A stretch of DNA of 64,000 nucleotides from Mesorhizobium sp. SOD10 (GTDB lineage: Bacteria; Pseudomonadota; Alphaproteobacteria; Rhizobiales; Rhizobiaceae). The notes beneath the pieces are model-generated. The model ran no database searches and was not told where the DNA came from. It worked only from the letters and a program-made list of their open reading frames with translations. Of the stretch, positions 25,680 to 33,903 are shown piece by piece; the stretch's first letter is position 1, and every line of letters starts with the position of its first letter. The stretch is from assembly GCA_000824805.1 (NCBI GenBank), contig CCNA01000034.1, positions 496,001-560,000 of the forward strand. The letters run 5' to 3'. Position numbers and translations under genes: made by a program.

Positions 25680-26135
25680 TCACGCATGCGCGTGCTCATG
25701 GTGATGCCCTTCCGGCTCGGCCATGGCGAAAGGCAGATCCTCGCTGTCGGGACCCGCAACCAGTTGCAGCCTGGCGCTGAACTCGTGCGGCTCGGCCGGG
25801 GCGACCAAGCTTTGCAGATAGTGGTGATCGCCGCCGACCGGCGACAGCGGCAGGCTTTCGACCGCACCGTCCGCCCTTTCGATAGCGACGTTCACCCGCA
25901 GACCCTCGGCGTGACGCGATAGGCGCAGCCGCATGCGCTCGCCTTGCGGCGTGTCGACGATTTCGAGCAGACCGCTGGCCAGCTTGCCCGAGACCAGGAA
26001 CGGATCGGGCGCATGATGGTGGCCGCCTTCCGTCCCTGGCTCGGCAAAGCGCACCGTGGCGACGTCGAGCGCGGGAATGTGCGCGAACAGTTCGGCCTTG
26101 AGGGTTTCAGCGATATTGTTCGCGGCGGCGAGCAA
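25680..26135 (-). CDS. His-rich protein downstream of dmeF
   Basis: A 151-residue soluble protein with three His clusters (GGHHHAPDP, GGDHHYLQS and the C-terminal EGHHHEHAHA). The middle has alternating beta-strand-like segments. It begins eight bases after dmeF at TTG 26135, with a poor ribosome binding site, so translation may depend on dmeF. As third gene of dmeR-dmeF it may buffer or deliver Co2+/Ni2+. No known family is recognised; the His-rich tail resembles metallochaperones such as HypB or SlyD only in composition. Confidence 0.65.
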   Translation of the reverse strand: MLAAANNIAETLKAELFAHIPALDVATVRFAEPGTEGGHHHAPDPFLVSGKLASGLLEIVDTPQGERMRLRLSRHAEGLRVNVAIERADGAVESLPLSPVGGDHHYLQSLVAPAEPHEFSARLQLVAGPDSEDLPFAMAEPEGHHHEHAHA

Positions 26136-26142
26136 CAGCCCG

Positions 26143-27042
26143 TCATTTACCTACCGCGATCTCCACTTCGACATGCAGCTTGTGGCCGAGCCAACGGGCC
26201 CTGGCGTCGGTCACCTTTTCGATCCCGGCGACATGCTCGGCGGCGTGGTGAATCTCGCCGACAAGGCCGGGCTCGACACCGTCCAGCATGCGCGTCAGCA
26301 CCGAGCGTGCCGATTGCCAGACGATCCCGAAGATGGCGACCGTGATGATGAGGCCGATGATCGGATCGGCTAAAGGGTAACCGAGCCAGACGCCGACCGC
26401 GCCAGCAACGACGGCAAGGCTGGTGAGCCCGTCAGTACGGGCGTGATAGCCGTCGGCGATCAGGGCCGCGCTGTTGATCTGGCGGCCGACACGGATGCGG
26501 AACACCGCCACCGCCTCGTTGCCGAGGAAGCCGATCACGCCGGCCGCCGCAAGCCAACCCAGGAACTGGACCGGGCGGGGGTTGAACAGCCGGTTGACGG
26601 CTTCATATCCGGCCACAAGCGCGCTCGCCAGGATGATGAGCACGATGATGATGCCGGCCAGGTCCTCGACCCGGCCGAGGCCGTAGGTGAAGGTGCGGGT
26701 CGGCTTGCGCCGCGCCAGCACGAAAGCGATCCACAGCGGAATGGCCGTGGTCGCGTCGGCGATATTGTGGATGGTATCGGCAAACAGCGCCACGCTGCCC
26801 GAGGCGATGACGACGACGATTTGCAAGGCGGCGGTGATTGCCAGGATCGCGAACGACCACTTGATCGCCCAGATGCCGCGATCGGTGGTGGCGATGGTGG
26901 CATCGATCACGCCATGCGTGTGACCGTGCGGTCCGTAACGGTCGTGGCCATGACCGCCATGGTCATGTCCGTCACGGTCATGCCGGTCATGGTCATGTCC
27001 ATGCGCGCCGAAGCCGAACCAGTCCAGAACTTTTCCCCACAT
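26143..27042 (-). CDS. dmeF: Cobalt/nickel efflux transporter of the cation diffusion facilitator family
   Basis: A 299-residue CDF protein. Residues 13-44 are an extreme His/Asp/Gly loop, followed by six membrane helices and a cytoplasmic C-terminal domain. The transport-site HxxxD pairs are present (FADTIHNIADA and ADGYHARTDG). It exports divalent cobalt and nickel by proton exchange, as described for DmeF in Rhizobium leguminosarum. The gene starts eight bases after dmeR. Confidence 0.9.
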   Translation of the reverse strand: MWGKVLDWFGFGAHGHDHDRHDRDGHDHGGHGHDRYGPHGHTHGVIDATIATTDRGIWAIKWSFAILAITAALQIVVVIASGSVALFADTIHNIADATTAIPLWIAFVLARRKPTRTFTYGLGRVEDLAGIIIVLIILASALVAGYEAVNRLFNPRPVQFLGWLAAAGVIGFLGNEAVAVFRIRVGRQINSAALIADGYHARTDGLTSLAVVAGAVGVWLGYPLADPIIGLIITVAIFGIVWQSARSVLTRMLDGVEPGLVGEIHHAAEHVAGIEKVTDARARWLGHKLHVEVEIAVGK

Positions 27043-27050
27043 CGAACGCC

Positions 27051-27308
27051 TCACAGATATTTGGTGAGCTGCTTCAGCTCCTTGAGCGTATCCCTGGTCG
27101 GCTCGCCGCCTTCGACCAGGCAATGCTCCATATGGTCGTGGATCAGTTCGCGCTTGGCATTGCCGACGGCGCTTTCGACGGCATGGAGCTGTTGCGCGAG
27201 ATCGAGGCAGGAGCGGCCCTGCTCGAACATAGTGAGCACGGCGGCGAGATGGCCGTGCGCGCGCTTGAGTCGGGCGATGATATCGGGATGGGAGCTGTGG
27301 ATCGTCAT
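27051..27308 (-). CDS. dmeR: RcnR/CsoR family cobalt/nickel repressor
   Basis: An 85-residue all-helical repressor of the FrmR/RcnR/CsoR family. Cys34 and the HDHMEHC cluster near residues 57-63 are the expected metal ligands of the Co/Ni-sensing branch, with an N-terminal His4 also possible. It is the first gene of the dme operon. The operator lies right before it; when metal binds, the tetramer leaves DNA and dmeF is expressed. Confidence 0.9.
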   Translation of the reverse strand: MTIHSSHPDIIARLKRAHGHLAAVLTMFEQGRSCLDLAQQLHAVESAVGNAKRELIHDHMEHCLVEGGEPTRDTLKELKQLTKYL

Positions 27309-27314
27309 GCAACC

Positions 27315-27336
27315 ATCCTATCCTCCAGGGTAGGAT
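27315..27336. promoter_or_regulatory. Probable DmeR operator
   Basis: ATCCTA (27315-27320) and TAGGAT (27331-27336) form an inverted repeat around a C/G-rich centre (TCCTCCAGGG), just upstream of dmeR. RcnR-type proteins recognise G/C tracts flanked by such arms. Confidence 0.65.
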
Positions 27337-27418
27337 GCAGCAAGCGATGCATCGCAGCTCCACCTGGAGCGAACGGATTACCCGGCGATCCCGGCTTGGA
27401 CGATTATCTCAGTCTTGA

Positions 27419-28243
27419 TCAAGCAGACTTGCGGACGGGCTTCGCCTTGGACGGGGCCTTGATGCCTTCCTTGGCGAGGCTCTTCTTCAGCACCGCAGCC
27501 AGATCGATGACGTTTTCCTTCGGCTTGGGTGCGGCCTTCGGCAGCTTCTTGCCCTTGCGCTTGGCGTCGATCATCGCGATCAGCGCATCTTCATAGGTGT
27601 CCTCGAATTTCGACGGATCGAATTTCGTCACCTTCTTGTCGATCAGGAGCTCGGCGATCTCCAGCAGGTCCTTGTCGTATTTCGGCGACTTCAGATCCTC
27701 GAAGACGCTTTTCTCCGAAACCATCTCGTTGTGGGTGCGCAGTTCGGTGAGAAGCATGCCCTTGCCGAAAGGCTGGATCACCACCTCGCGGCCGCGCTGG
27801 TAGAGCACCACGCAGGACCTTGCAGCGACCCGCTTCTCCTTCATCGCTTCGCGCAGCACGCTGAAGGCTTCCAGGGCGGCGCCGTCAGCGGGAATGAGGT
27901 AATAGGGCTTTTCCAGATAGCGAGTATCGATGTCATCCAAGGCGACGAACTCGTCGACCTCCAGCGTATGCGCCGAAGTAAGCTTCAGCTTCTTGATCTC
28001 GTCGGGCTCGATCTCGATGAAATCATCCTTTTCCAACTCGAAGCCCTTGGTCTGATCCTTGGTCTCGACGACATCGCCGGTCTGCTCGTCGACATAAGCG
28101 CTTTTCACAGGCAAGCCGTCCTTGCGGTTCAGGATCTTGAAATGAATCTTTCCGGTTTCGCTGGTCGCGCCGACCAGCTTGACGCCGCACGAGACCGACC
28201 CGACCTTCAAAAAACCCTTCCAAACCGCGCGTGGCGCTACCAT
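27419..28243 (-). CDS. ku: Non-homologous end joining protein Ku
   Basis: A 274-residue bacterial Ku. It forms a ring on DNA ends and recruits LigD. The N-terminus (MVAPRAVWKGFLKVGSV) is diagnostic, and the central beta-barrel includes KPYYLIPADGAALEAFSVLREA. The C-terminus is Lys-rich (KRKGKKLPKAAPKPK), typical of rhizobial Ku and important for DNA binding. No ligD is within the window; rhizobia often carry several ku genes. Confidence 0.93.
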   Translation of the reverse strand: MVAPRAVWKGFLKVGSVSCGVKLVGATSETGKIHFKILNRKDGLPVKSAYVDEQTGDVVETKDQTKGFELEKDDFIEIEPDEIKKLKLTSAHTLEVDEFVALDDIDTRYLEKPYYLIPADGAALEAFSVLREAMKEKRVAARSCVVLYQRGREVVIQPFGKGMLLTELRTHNEMVSEKSVFEDLKSPKYDKDLLEIAELLIDKKVTKFDPSKFEDTYEDALIAMIDAKRKGKKLPKAAPKPKENVIDLAAVLKKSLAKEGIKAPSKAKPVRKSA

Positions 28244-28611
28244 GTGCCATCCCTGGTGTCGTTTGTGATCAAAAGCAACATCTGGCGGCCCGCGTGGTTC
28301 CGTGCGGGCCAAGCCACAGCAATCCGATGAGCAAGACAGAAGGCATATGCGAGAGCGCTCTGTCTTGCGGCCGATCAATACATGCGCATCACCTTTCCGA
28401 TGCCGTTGATGGCATCACCCGGCCATCGCGACTCCATGCAGTATCTGCCGCGAAATCCTTGGTTCATGTGAGCGGCCGGACCGCGGCGGCCGGCAGCCCG
28501 GAGGCAACCAAACACTTGTTTTCCCGTTAATTTCAGCAGGTGCCGGCACCAGCCGTGTCGCCAGCCAATTGGCTCCGGCCAACAACCGCACGGAGCAGAA
28601 AGGAGGCCGAA
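28244..28611. other. Divergent intergenic region upstream of ku
   Basis: About 370 bases between the ku start and a small plus-strand gene. Promoters for both must be here. I see no gene with a ribosome binding site, and no clear repeat. Confidence 0.5.
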
Positions 28612-28947
28612 ATGATACGGCCCGTTGTGGAAATAGGGGATAGGGTCGCGGTGGTCGCGACGGTGACGGAGCGCGTCAAGGACCGCGTGATGCTGACGCT
28701 CGACGGCGATAGCCATAATTATTCGATGGTCGAGCCCAACGCCAAGGTGGGCGACAAGCTCAGGTTCGAGGGAGAGGTCGTCCATGTCGATGAGGACCTC
28801 GGCCGCACGACCGTGCAGGTGCTGGGGCGCGTGAGCGTCGACACCAAGTCGGTCGAGATGATCACGCGACGTTGCGACCTCGACCATATCGGCTCCAATG
28901 TGCCTGGCCACCTGCGCCCACGCACGCCGCCGACACCACATGGCTGA
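28612..28947 (+). CDS. Small hypothetical protein with a possible beta-barrel core
   Basis: A 111-residue protein (MIRPVVEIGDRVAVVATVTE, then RVMLTLDGD and KVGDKLRFEGEVVHVDEDLG). The alternating strands and the GDRV...GDKL pattern suggest a small OB- or hotdog-like barrel. No family is recognised with confidence. AAAGGAGGCC before ATG 28612 is a strong ribosome binding site. Confidence 0.65.
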   Translation: MIRPVVEIGDRVAVVATVTERVKDRVMLTLDGDSHNYSMVEPNAKVGDKLRFEGEVVHVDEDLGRTTVQVLGRVSVDTKSVEMITRRCDLDHIGSNVPGHLRPRTPPTPHG

Positions 28948-29008
28948 ACGAGCGGGTCGCGGCCCCTCTTCGCGTGCCCCTTTGGGCCGCGCCAAATCGT
29001 GAAGCTGC

Positions 29009-29158
29009 CTAATGGCGCTTGAAATATTGCACTTCGCGTTCGTGCTTTTCCGCGGCTTCGCGCGATTTAAAGGTGCCTAGATTGCGGCGCTTGCCAGTCC
29101 TGGGAGCGACCTTACGCGAATAGAGCCGATATTCGCCAGATTTCAGCTTGCGGATCAT
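29009..29158 (-). CDS. 49-residue basic rhizobial protein
   Basis: The frame from ATG 29158 reads MIRKLKSGEYRLYSRKVAPR and continues TGKRRNLGTFKSREAAEKHE to a stop at 29009. The pattern is one I know from many Rhizobiales genomes. It is very basic and the second half is a helix, so nucleic-acid binding is possible. AAGGAGG stands five bases before the ATG. Function unknown. Confidence 0.8.
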   Translation of the reverse strand: MIRKLKSGEYRLYSRKVAPRTGKRRNLGTFKSREAAEKHEREVQYFKRH

Positions 29159-29405
29159 GGCGGCCTCCTTGTGAACCAGGACTCTAACCCGGCCGGGACC
29201 GTCGCGGTTCCAGGCAGGCCGTCCCGCCCCCTTTGCGGCCCGGCAGCAAAAAGGCGCTGCTGTCGGTGAACCATTTCACGGACGCAAACGGCCAAATGTC
29301 GGAATCGACGCCGCAACGACACGATTTGGTCGGATTATTTGTATTCAAATTACTTTCGCGACGTTATGCGGATGTCGCTGAAGTGCCGCATCTGAGGAGG
29401 ACGAG

Positions 29406-29588
29406 ATGGTTACGGCGAAGCTTCATGGCGTTGAACTCGTCAGGGGCCAGAAGTGGACGGTGCGCGTCACCGCCTACGGCACGACGCTCACCTTCCCCTT
29501 CGAAGCCGAGCAGCATGCGCGCTCCTATGCCGACGGCCAGGCTTTCCGCCTCGGCGTCGAGGTTGTGGAATTGAAGGATTGCGCCTGA
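29406..29588 (+). CDS. Small hypothetical protein
   Basis: A 60-residue protein opening MVTAKLHGVELVRGQKWTVR, with a beta-rich pattern followed by a helix (EAEQHARSYADGQA). GAGGAGG lies right before the ATG. Rhizobial genomes carry similar short proteins; no role is known. The upstream stretch 29280-29390 is moderately AT-rich and may hold its promoter. Confidence 0.6.
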   Translation: MVTAKLHGVELVRGQKWTVRVTAYGTTLTFPFEAEQHARSYADGQAFRLGVEVVELKDCA

Positions 29589-29647
29589 GCGGCCGAGCCA
29601 TTGAGCGCCAAATGGCCTGGAGACCAGCGCAGCCGTATATAAGCGGC

Positions 29648-30028
29648 ATGTCTATGCTCGATGCGGCAAAGCAGTGGGCGCGCAAGATCAAGCGCGACGT
29701 GGTGGCGCTCTGGATTGCCGCCCGCGATCCGCGTGTGCCCTGGTACGCAAAAGCTACCGCGGGTGCCGTCGCGGCCTATGCGTTGAGCCCTGTCGACCTC
29801 ATTCCGGACTTCATCCCGATCATCGGCTACCTGGACGACCTGCTGATCGTGCCTGTCGGCATCATGCTCGCGGTCAAGCTGGTCCCGGCCGATCTGATGC
29901 GGGAATTCCGCGAAGAGGCCATGCGACGCGAGAAGCCGGTGAGCAAGGCCGGGCTCGCCTTCATGATCGCGCTCTGGACGCTGGCGGCGCTGACGCTCAC
30001 CTGGCTGTGCTGGCCGAAGCCGGCCTAG
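29648..30028 (+). CDS. YkvA family membrane protein (DUF1232)
   Basis: A 126-residue protein. The DUF1232 core SPVDLIPDFIPIIGYLDDL spans residues about 56-75, and a C-terminal membrane helix (AFMIALWTLAALTLTWL) follows. YkvA-type proteins are common inner-membrane proteins of unknown activity. It starts 59 bases after the small gene upstream and could share its transcript. Confidence 0.8.
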   Translation: MSMLDAAKQWARKIKRDVVALWIAARDPRVPWYAKATAGAVAAYALSPVDLIPDFIPIIGYLDDLLIVPVGIMLAVKLVPADLMREFREEAMRREKPVSKAGLAFMIALWTLAALTLTWLCWPKPA

Positions 30029-30178
30029 CTACTTCAGCCGGCATGACTGCGCATGCGTTAGCGACGCCTCACCCAACAGCTAAATTAGCTATCACTTGTA
30101 ATTGATGCAAATGAGGATCATGCTAGCGGAACGCGTGAAGTGACATGCGCAACGGGTGGTCAAAAAGGGGTCAGGCGT

Positions 30179-30343
30179 ATGGAGTTCGCAGTCTGCTACG
30201 ATCACAGCGGGTTCGATCTGGCGTGGTCGATCTTCCTCGATGTCACGGCTTTCTTCGCGCTCATGACGCCATGGGCGATCGCGCGGCTGGTCGAAATATC
30301 GCGCGAAGATGGCGCCGCCCGGCTACAGGCGGCCTGGGGCTGA
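30179..30343 (+). CDS. 54-residue putative membrane miniprotein
   Basis: The frame begins MEFAVCYDHSGFDLAWSIFL and holds one hydrophobic segment (SIFLDVTAFFALMTPWAI). AAAAAGGGG lies about eight bases before ATG 30179. This is suggestive rather than strong evidence; it could be a chance frame. Confidence 0.4.
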   Translation: MEFAVCYDHSGFDLAWSIFLDVTAFFALMTPWAIARLVEISREDGAARLQAAWG

Positions 30344-30356
30344 AAGCCGCAAAAGT

Positions 30357-30578
30357 CTAGCCCTCGCGGATGACCTTTCGGATCGGCAAGTCGCCGAGCA
30401 ACGCCGAACAATCGATCTCTTCGTGGAAGTGCGCCTGCGGATCGAGCACCAGCCACGAAGCGTGGGTGCGAAGGTCCTTCAGCCTGGCGTTCTTTTCCGC
30501 GCGTGCCAGGCGCTCAGCCTCGGCAACCGAGGCCTGAAAAGGGCTTTCAGCCCTGGGACTATGAATGATCCTCGACAT
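30357..30578 (-). CDS. Possible small hypothetical protein
   Basis: A 73-residue frame (MSRIIHSPRAESPFQASVAE, then a charged helix and HFHEEIDCSALLGDLPIRKV). The amphipathic composition looks protein-like, but there is no ribosome binding site at ATG 30578 and no family is recognised. A longer in-frame start at 30686 is possible. Confidence 0.35.
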   Translation of the reverse strand: MSRIIHSPRAESPFQASVAEAERLARAEKNARLKDLRTHASWLVLDPQAHFHEEIDCSALLGDLPIRKVIREG

Positions 30579-30686
30579 CGCGGCAGAAAACGCGCTTGCC
30601 CGCTCTTCGTTCCGTCGAAGGAGAAGGATCGGACGCCGCCCGTCCTGACGCGTCCCCTGTCCGAGGGAAGTGCCCCCGGTCGCCAT

Positions 30687-31736
30687 GCGTTACAATGTCC
30701 GCGCCGCAAGCATTTTTAAGTTTGCGCCTTATCTCGAGCGGTATCGAACGTGGGAGCGCGCCAGACCGGCGGCTGGGGAGCCCGGCTTGCCTTGGCGGTG
30801 AAAGAGTACGGCTCTTTGACAGGCAAGCCGGGCTGAAGCGCCGACCATGGGGTTCCTTGGGGAAGCCGGCGCAAGGATAGGGTGTCGGTTTCCCGTTGCG
30901 CCGGCAATTGTTGCTGAGGTCCTATGCGCCAGCGCAATGGTCCGACCGGCCGGCGCCAATGAAACCCATCCGACGCCGGAGCGCCCGACCGTCAAGTCCG
31001 CGTAAGACGGCCGCCTTTTTGCGATGTTTTCTTGACGAAAAGCTCGGCGTGCTGCGCCCATTCCGCTTCCGCGACATCGTTCTCACGGACAGACTGCCTG
31101 AAAGCTTCCCGCAGCGCCTCAAGTTCAAAGATCGACAACCGCTGATTACTTTTTTGCTTGTTTGTACCGGCGTCCATAATGCGTTGCCAAGATCCGCAAG
31201 GTTTCAGCTGACTATATAGACGGCGGTTGTTCGCCCCATCAACAGCTTGGCCATGACTTCTTTTGGGGGCAAATCTTGCTGCGACTCCAGCGGCCGGCAC
31301 GGAGCAGCCGGCACGGGCGCGGGGTTGCGAGCGGTGTCATTCGATGGGTGGACCGCGACATAATTGGGACCACAATGAACGACAGGCGACTGTTGGACGG
31401 CCGGCATAGGCCGCCTTTTGGCGCCGTATTCGCCGAAGGATAAGTCTTTTGATATGGACCTCGGGCCTCAATGATGGTTGTCTCGGCGTCGCAGAGCCGC
31501 AAGAGATGATCCAAATCAGGTGGCAATCGGCCCGCGTCTTACCCGTCAACAGGAGCGGCGCGGGCTTTTGGCCTCGGGAAACAGAGCAGCCTTCCCTGGC
31601 TGCGAATCGGAGCCGCCCGCCGATAGGGCCGGCAAATCGCCGGCCATTAACCTTCCCTACGGGCACGGACCAAGGTCGGTGTCGCAATTGCCTGCCCTCA
31701 CCTATACTCTCCTGGACGGGCGGGTGAGCGGTGCCG
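30687..31736. other. Gene-poor kilobase before the sensor kinase
   Basis: About one kilobase in which I can support only one small gene (30992-31177, minus strand). Open frames on both strands have rhizobial codon bias on neither strand and lack ribosome binding sites. The stretch 30980-31160 and the part near 31220-31450 show no repeat or hairpin I can name. Confidence 0.4.
30992..31177 (-). CDS. 61-residue helical hypothetical protein
   Basis: The frame (MDAGTNKQKSNQRLSIFELE, then ALREAFRQSVREN and AEAEWAQHAELFVKKTS) reads as two amphipathic helices and recalls a family of short rhizobial proteins with a LREAFR..V.EN..AE..W pattern. The ribosome binding site is weak. Function unknown. Confidence 0.5.
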   Translation of the reverse strand: MDAGTNKQKSNQRLSIFELEALREAFRQSVRENDVAEAEWAQHAELFVKKTSQKGGRLTRT

Positions 31737-33134
31737 ATGTTCGGGAGGTATCTAAAACGTCTTGCACGAATCTGGGGCGGGCTCTCGCTTGCCTGGCAAT
31801 TCGTGATCGCGGGCGGTATCGGCCTGCTGGCAGTGATGCTCGTGGTCGGGCTGTGGGTGACATCGCAGATCCGTGACGGCGTCATGCATAATTCCGCCGC
31901 GACCACCGCACTCTATGTCGACAGCGTGATCGCGCCGCTGCTGCCGGACATGCGCAAGAGCCGGGAGCTCGACGACACGGTCAAGCGGGCGCTGGACGAG
32001 ACGCTCGGCCAGGGTGCGCTTGGGAAAAGGCTGGTGTCGTTCAAGCTGTGGCGGCACGACGGCACGATTCTCTATTCAAAGGATGCCACCCTTATTGGCA
32101 GGCAGATCAAGCCCAACGCCAACCTCATCGCCGCTTTCGCCGGCAACGTCATGGTCAAATACAACAGGCTCGAAGACGAGGAAGACGACAAGGAGCGGTC
32201 AATGGGCGTTCCGCTGCTCGAAATCTACAACCCGGTGCGCGAGCCCTGGTCGGGCGAGGTCGTGGCCGTGACCGAATTCTACGAATTGTCGGGCGACTTC
32301 GAGGAATCGCTGCACTCGGCCCTGTTGTGGACATGGCTGGTGGTGGCGGGCGCCACGGCGGCGGCGCTGGCGCTTCTCTCCGGCATTGTTTTCCGCGGCA
32401 GCCGCACCATCGTCACCCAACAGGCTGCGCTCGAGGCCAAGGTTTCCGAATTGCAGGCGGCTCTGGCGCAGAATTCGTCGCTGCGCCAGCGCGTGCAACG
32501 CGCCTCGCGCCGCGCCACCGCCATCAACGAGCGGTATCTGAGGCGCATCGGCGCCGACCTGCATGACGGGCCGGCGCAACTGGTGGCGCTCGCCGCGCTC
32601 AGGATGGACAGCCCGGTGCTGGTCGATCCGACCACATCGAGCACGCTGCGCGAGGCCGAGATCGCCGGCATCCACAAGACGCTCGGCGAAGCGATGCGCG
32701 AGATACGCGGCATCTGCAACGGGCTGGTGCTGCCGCAGATCGAGACGCAGGCCATTGCCGACATTTTGCGGCTCGCGGTGGCCGAGCACGAGCGGCGGAC
32801 AGACACCAAAGTGTTGCTGACCCTACCCGAGCGCTTGCCGGAACTCGGTACCTCGGAAAAGATCAGCATCTATCGCTTCGTGCAGGAAGGCTTGAACAAC
32901 GCCTTCCGGCACGGCAAGGGCAAGGGCCAGCAGGTCAGGGCCACGACGAAAGGCGGCAAGCTCCTCGTCGAGGTTGTGGACACCGGCCCCGGCTTCGATC
33001 CGGCCCGAAGCGAAGGCCTTGGGCTTGCGGGACTCAGGGAACGTATCGAAAGCATAGGCGGACAGTTCGAAACGCTGACCGGCCCGGGAGGAACAAGACT
33101 GGTGATCACTTTGTCTGTCGAGGAGCAACCGTGA
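31737..33134 (+). CDS. Sensor histidine kinase, NarX/DesK type (HisKA_3)
   Basis: A 465-residue kinase. Residues about 19-45 and 197-222 are membrane helices enclosing an extracytoplasmic sensor of about 150 residues. A coiled linker follows, then a HisKA_3 domain with the phospho-acceptor in RIGADLHDGPAQLVAL (His about 276) and an HATPase_c domain (EGLNNAFRHGKG, VVDTGPGFD, LGLAGLRERI). It phosphorylates the response regulator encoded next, with a four-base overlap (GTGA). GGGTGAG fits ATG 31737 better than GTG 31731. The signal is unknown. Confidence 0.88.
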   Translation: MFGRYLKRLARIWGGLSLAWQFVIAGGIGLLAVMLVVGLWVTSQIRDGVMHNSAATTALYVDSVIAPLLPDMRKSRELDDTVKRALDETLGQGALGKRLVSFKLWRHDGTILYSKDATLIGRQIKPNANLIAAFAGNVMVKYNRLEDEEDDKERSMGVPLLEIYNPVREPWSGEVVAVTEFYELSGDFEESLHSALLWTWLVVAGATAAALALLSGIVFRGSRTIVTQQAALEAKVSELQAALAQNSSLRQRVQRASRRATAINERYLRRIGADLHDGPAQLVALAALRMDSPVLVDPTTSSTLREAEIAGIHKTLGEAMREIRGICNGLVLPQIETQAIADILRLAVAEHERRTDTKVLLTLPERLPELGTSEKISIYRFVQEGLNNAFRHGKGKGQQVRATTKGGKLLVEVVDTGPGFDPARSEGLGLAGLRERIESIGGQFETLTGPGGTRLVITLSVEEQP

Positions 33135-33775
33135 GCACGTCCATCCGCATCGCAATAGTCGACGACCATCCCCTGTTTCGCGAGGGTGTGGCGCGCAGCC
33201 TGGGCGAAATAGGCGGCTTCGAACTCGTGGGCGAAGGCGCCAGCGCCGAGGACGCCGAAAGGCTCGCGCGCGCCAGCACGCCCGATATCCTCCTGCTCGA
33301 CATCAGCATGCCGGGCGGCGGCCTCAACGCGCTCGCCAGCATTCTTTCAACGATGCCCGACCAGAAGATCGTCATGCTCACCGTGTCGGAGACCAATGTT
33401 GACGTCGCCCAGGCGCTGAAGGCCGGCGCGCGCGGCTATGTGCTGAAAGGCGTCGGCTCCAAGGCGCTGGCCGAGATCCTGCGCGACGTCGCCAACGGCC
33501 AGAGCTACGTATCGCCGAGCCTCTCGGCCAGGCTGCTTTCCGACCTCTTGCAGCCCACCGGCAGCAAGCCCGATCCGCTCAGCCAGCTCACCGGCCGCGA
33601 GGCCGAAATCCTGAAACTGGTCGCGGAGGGACTGAGCAACAAGGAGGTTGCCGCCCGGCTGTCGCTGCAGGAGAAGACGGTCAAGCATCACATGACCAGG
33701 GTGCTCGCCAAGCTCAACGTGCGCAACCGCACGGAGGCGGCGCTGCTGATGCATGAGGCGAGGGAAAGGAACTGA
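33131..33775 (+). CDS. Response regulator with LuxR/NarL DNA-binding domain
   Basis: A 214-residue regulator. The receiver domain has Asp11-Asp12, the phospho-acceptor Asp57 (LLLDISMPGG) and the switch Thr/Lys (MLTVSE, YVLKG). The C-terminal LuxR-type helix-turn-helix is LTGREAEILKLVAEGLSNKEVAARL. It is the partner of the overlapping kinase gene. The two Gly/Asn-rich exported genes just downstream, on the other strand, are possible targets, by position only. Confidence 0.9.
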   Translation: MSTSIRIAIVDDHPLFREGVARSLGEIGGFELVGEGASAEDAERLARASTPDILLLDISMPGGGLNALASILSTMPDQKIVMLTVSETNVDVAQALKAGARGYVLKGVGSKALAEILRDVANGQSYVSPSLSARLLSDLLQPTGSKPDPLSQLTGREAEILKLVAEGLSNKEVAARLSLQEKTVKHHMTRVLAKLNVRNRTEAALLMHEARERN

Positions 33776-33785
33776 GGGAATTGGG

Positions 33786-33858
33786 GAATTGAAGAACTGA
33801 AGAACTGAGGAAGCGGGGAACTGGGGAAACGGTGATCTATCCCTTCTTTCTTCAATTC
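33786..33858. terminator. Strand-biased inverted repeat between convergent genes
   Basis: The plus strand is almost pure purine from 33771 to 33832 (short GAACTGAAGAACTGAGGAA-like repeats) and pyrimidine-rich from 33838 to 33895. GAATTGAAGAA at 33786-33796 pairs exactly with TTCTTCAATTC at 33848-33858. It lies between the convergent response regulator and exported-protein genes and may terminate both. Confidence 0.45.
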
Positions 33859-33903
33859 ATCAATTCTTCACTTCCTGTTCCTCCTCTAGCTCCTCCAGAA
33901 CCC

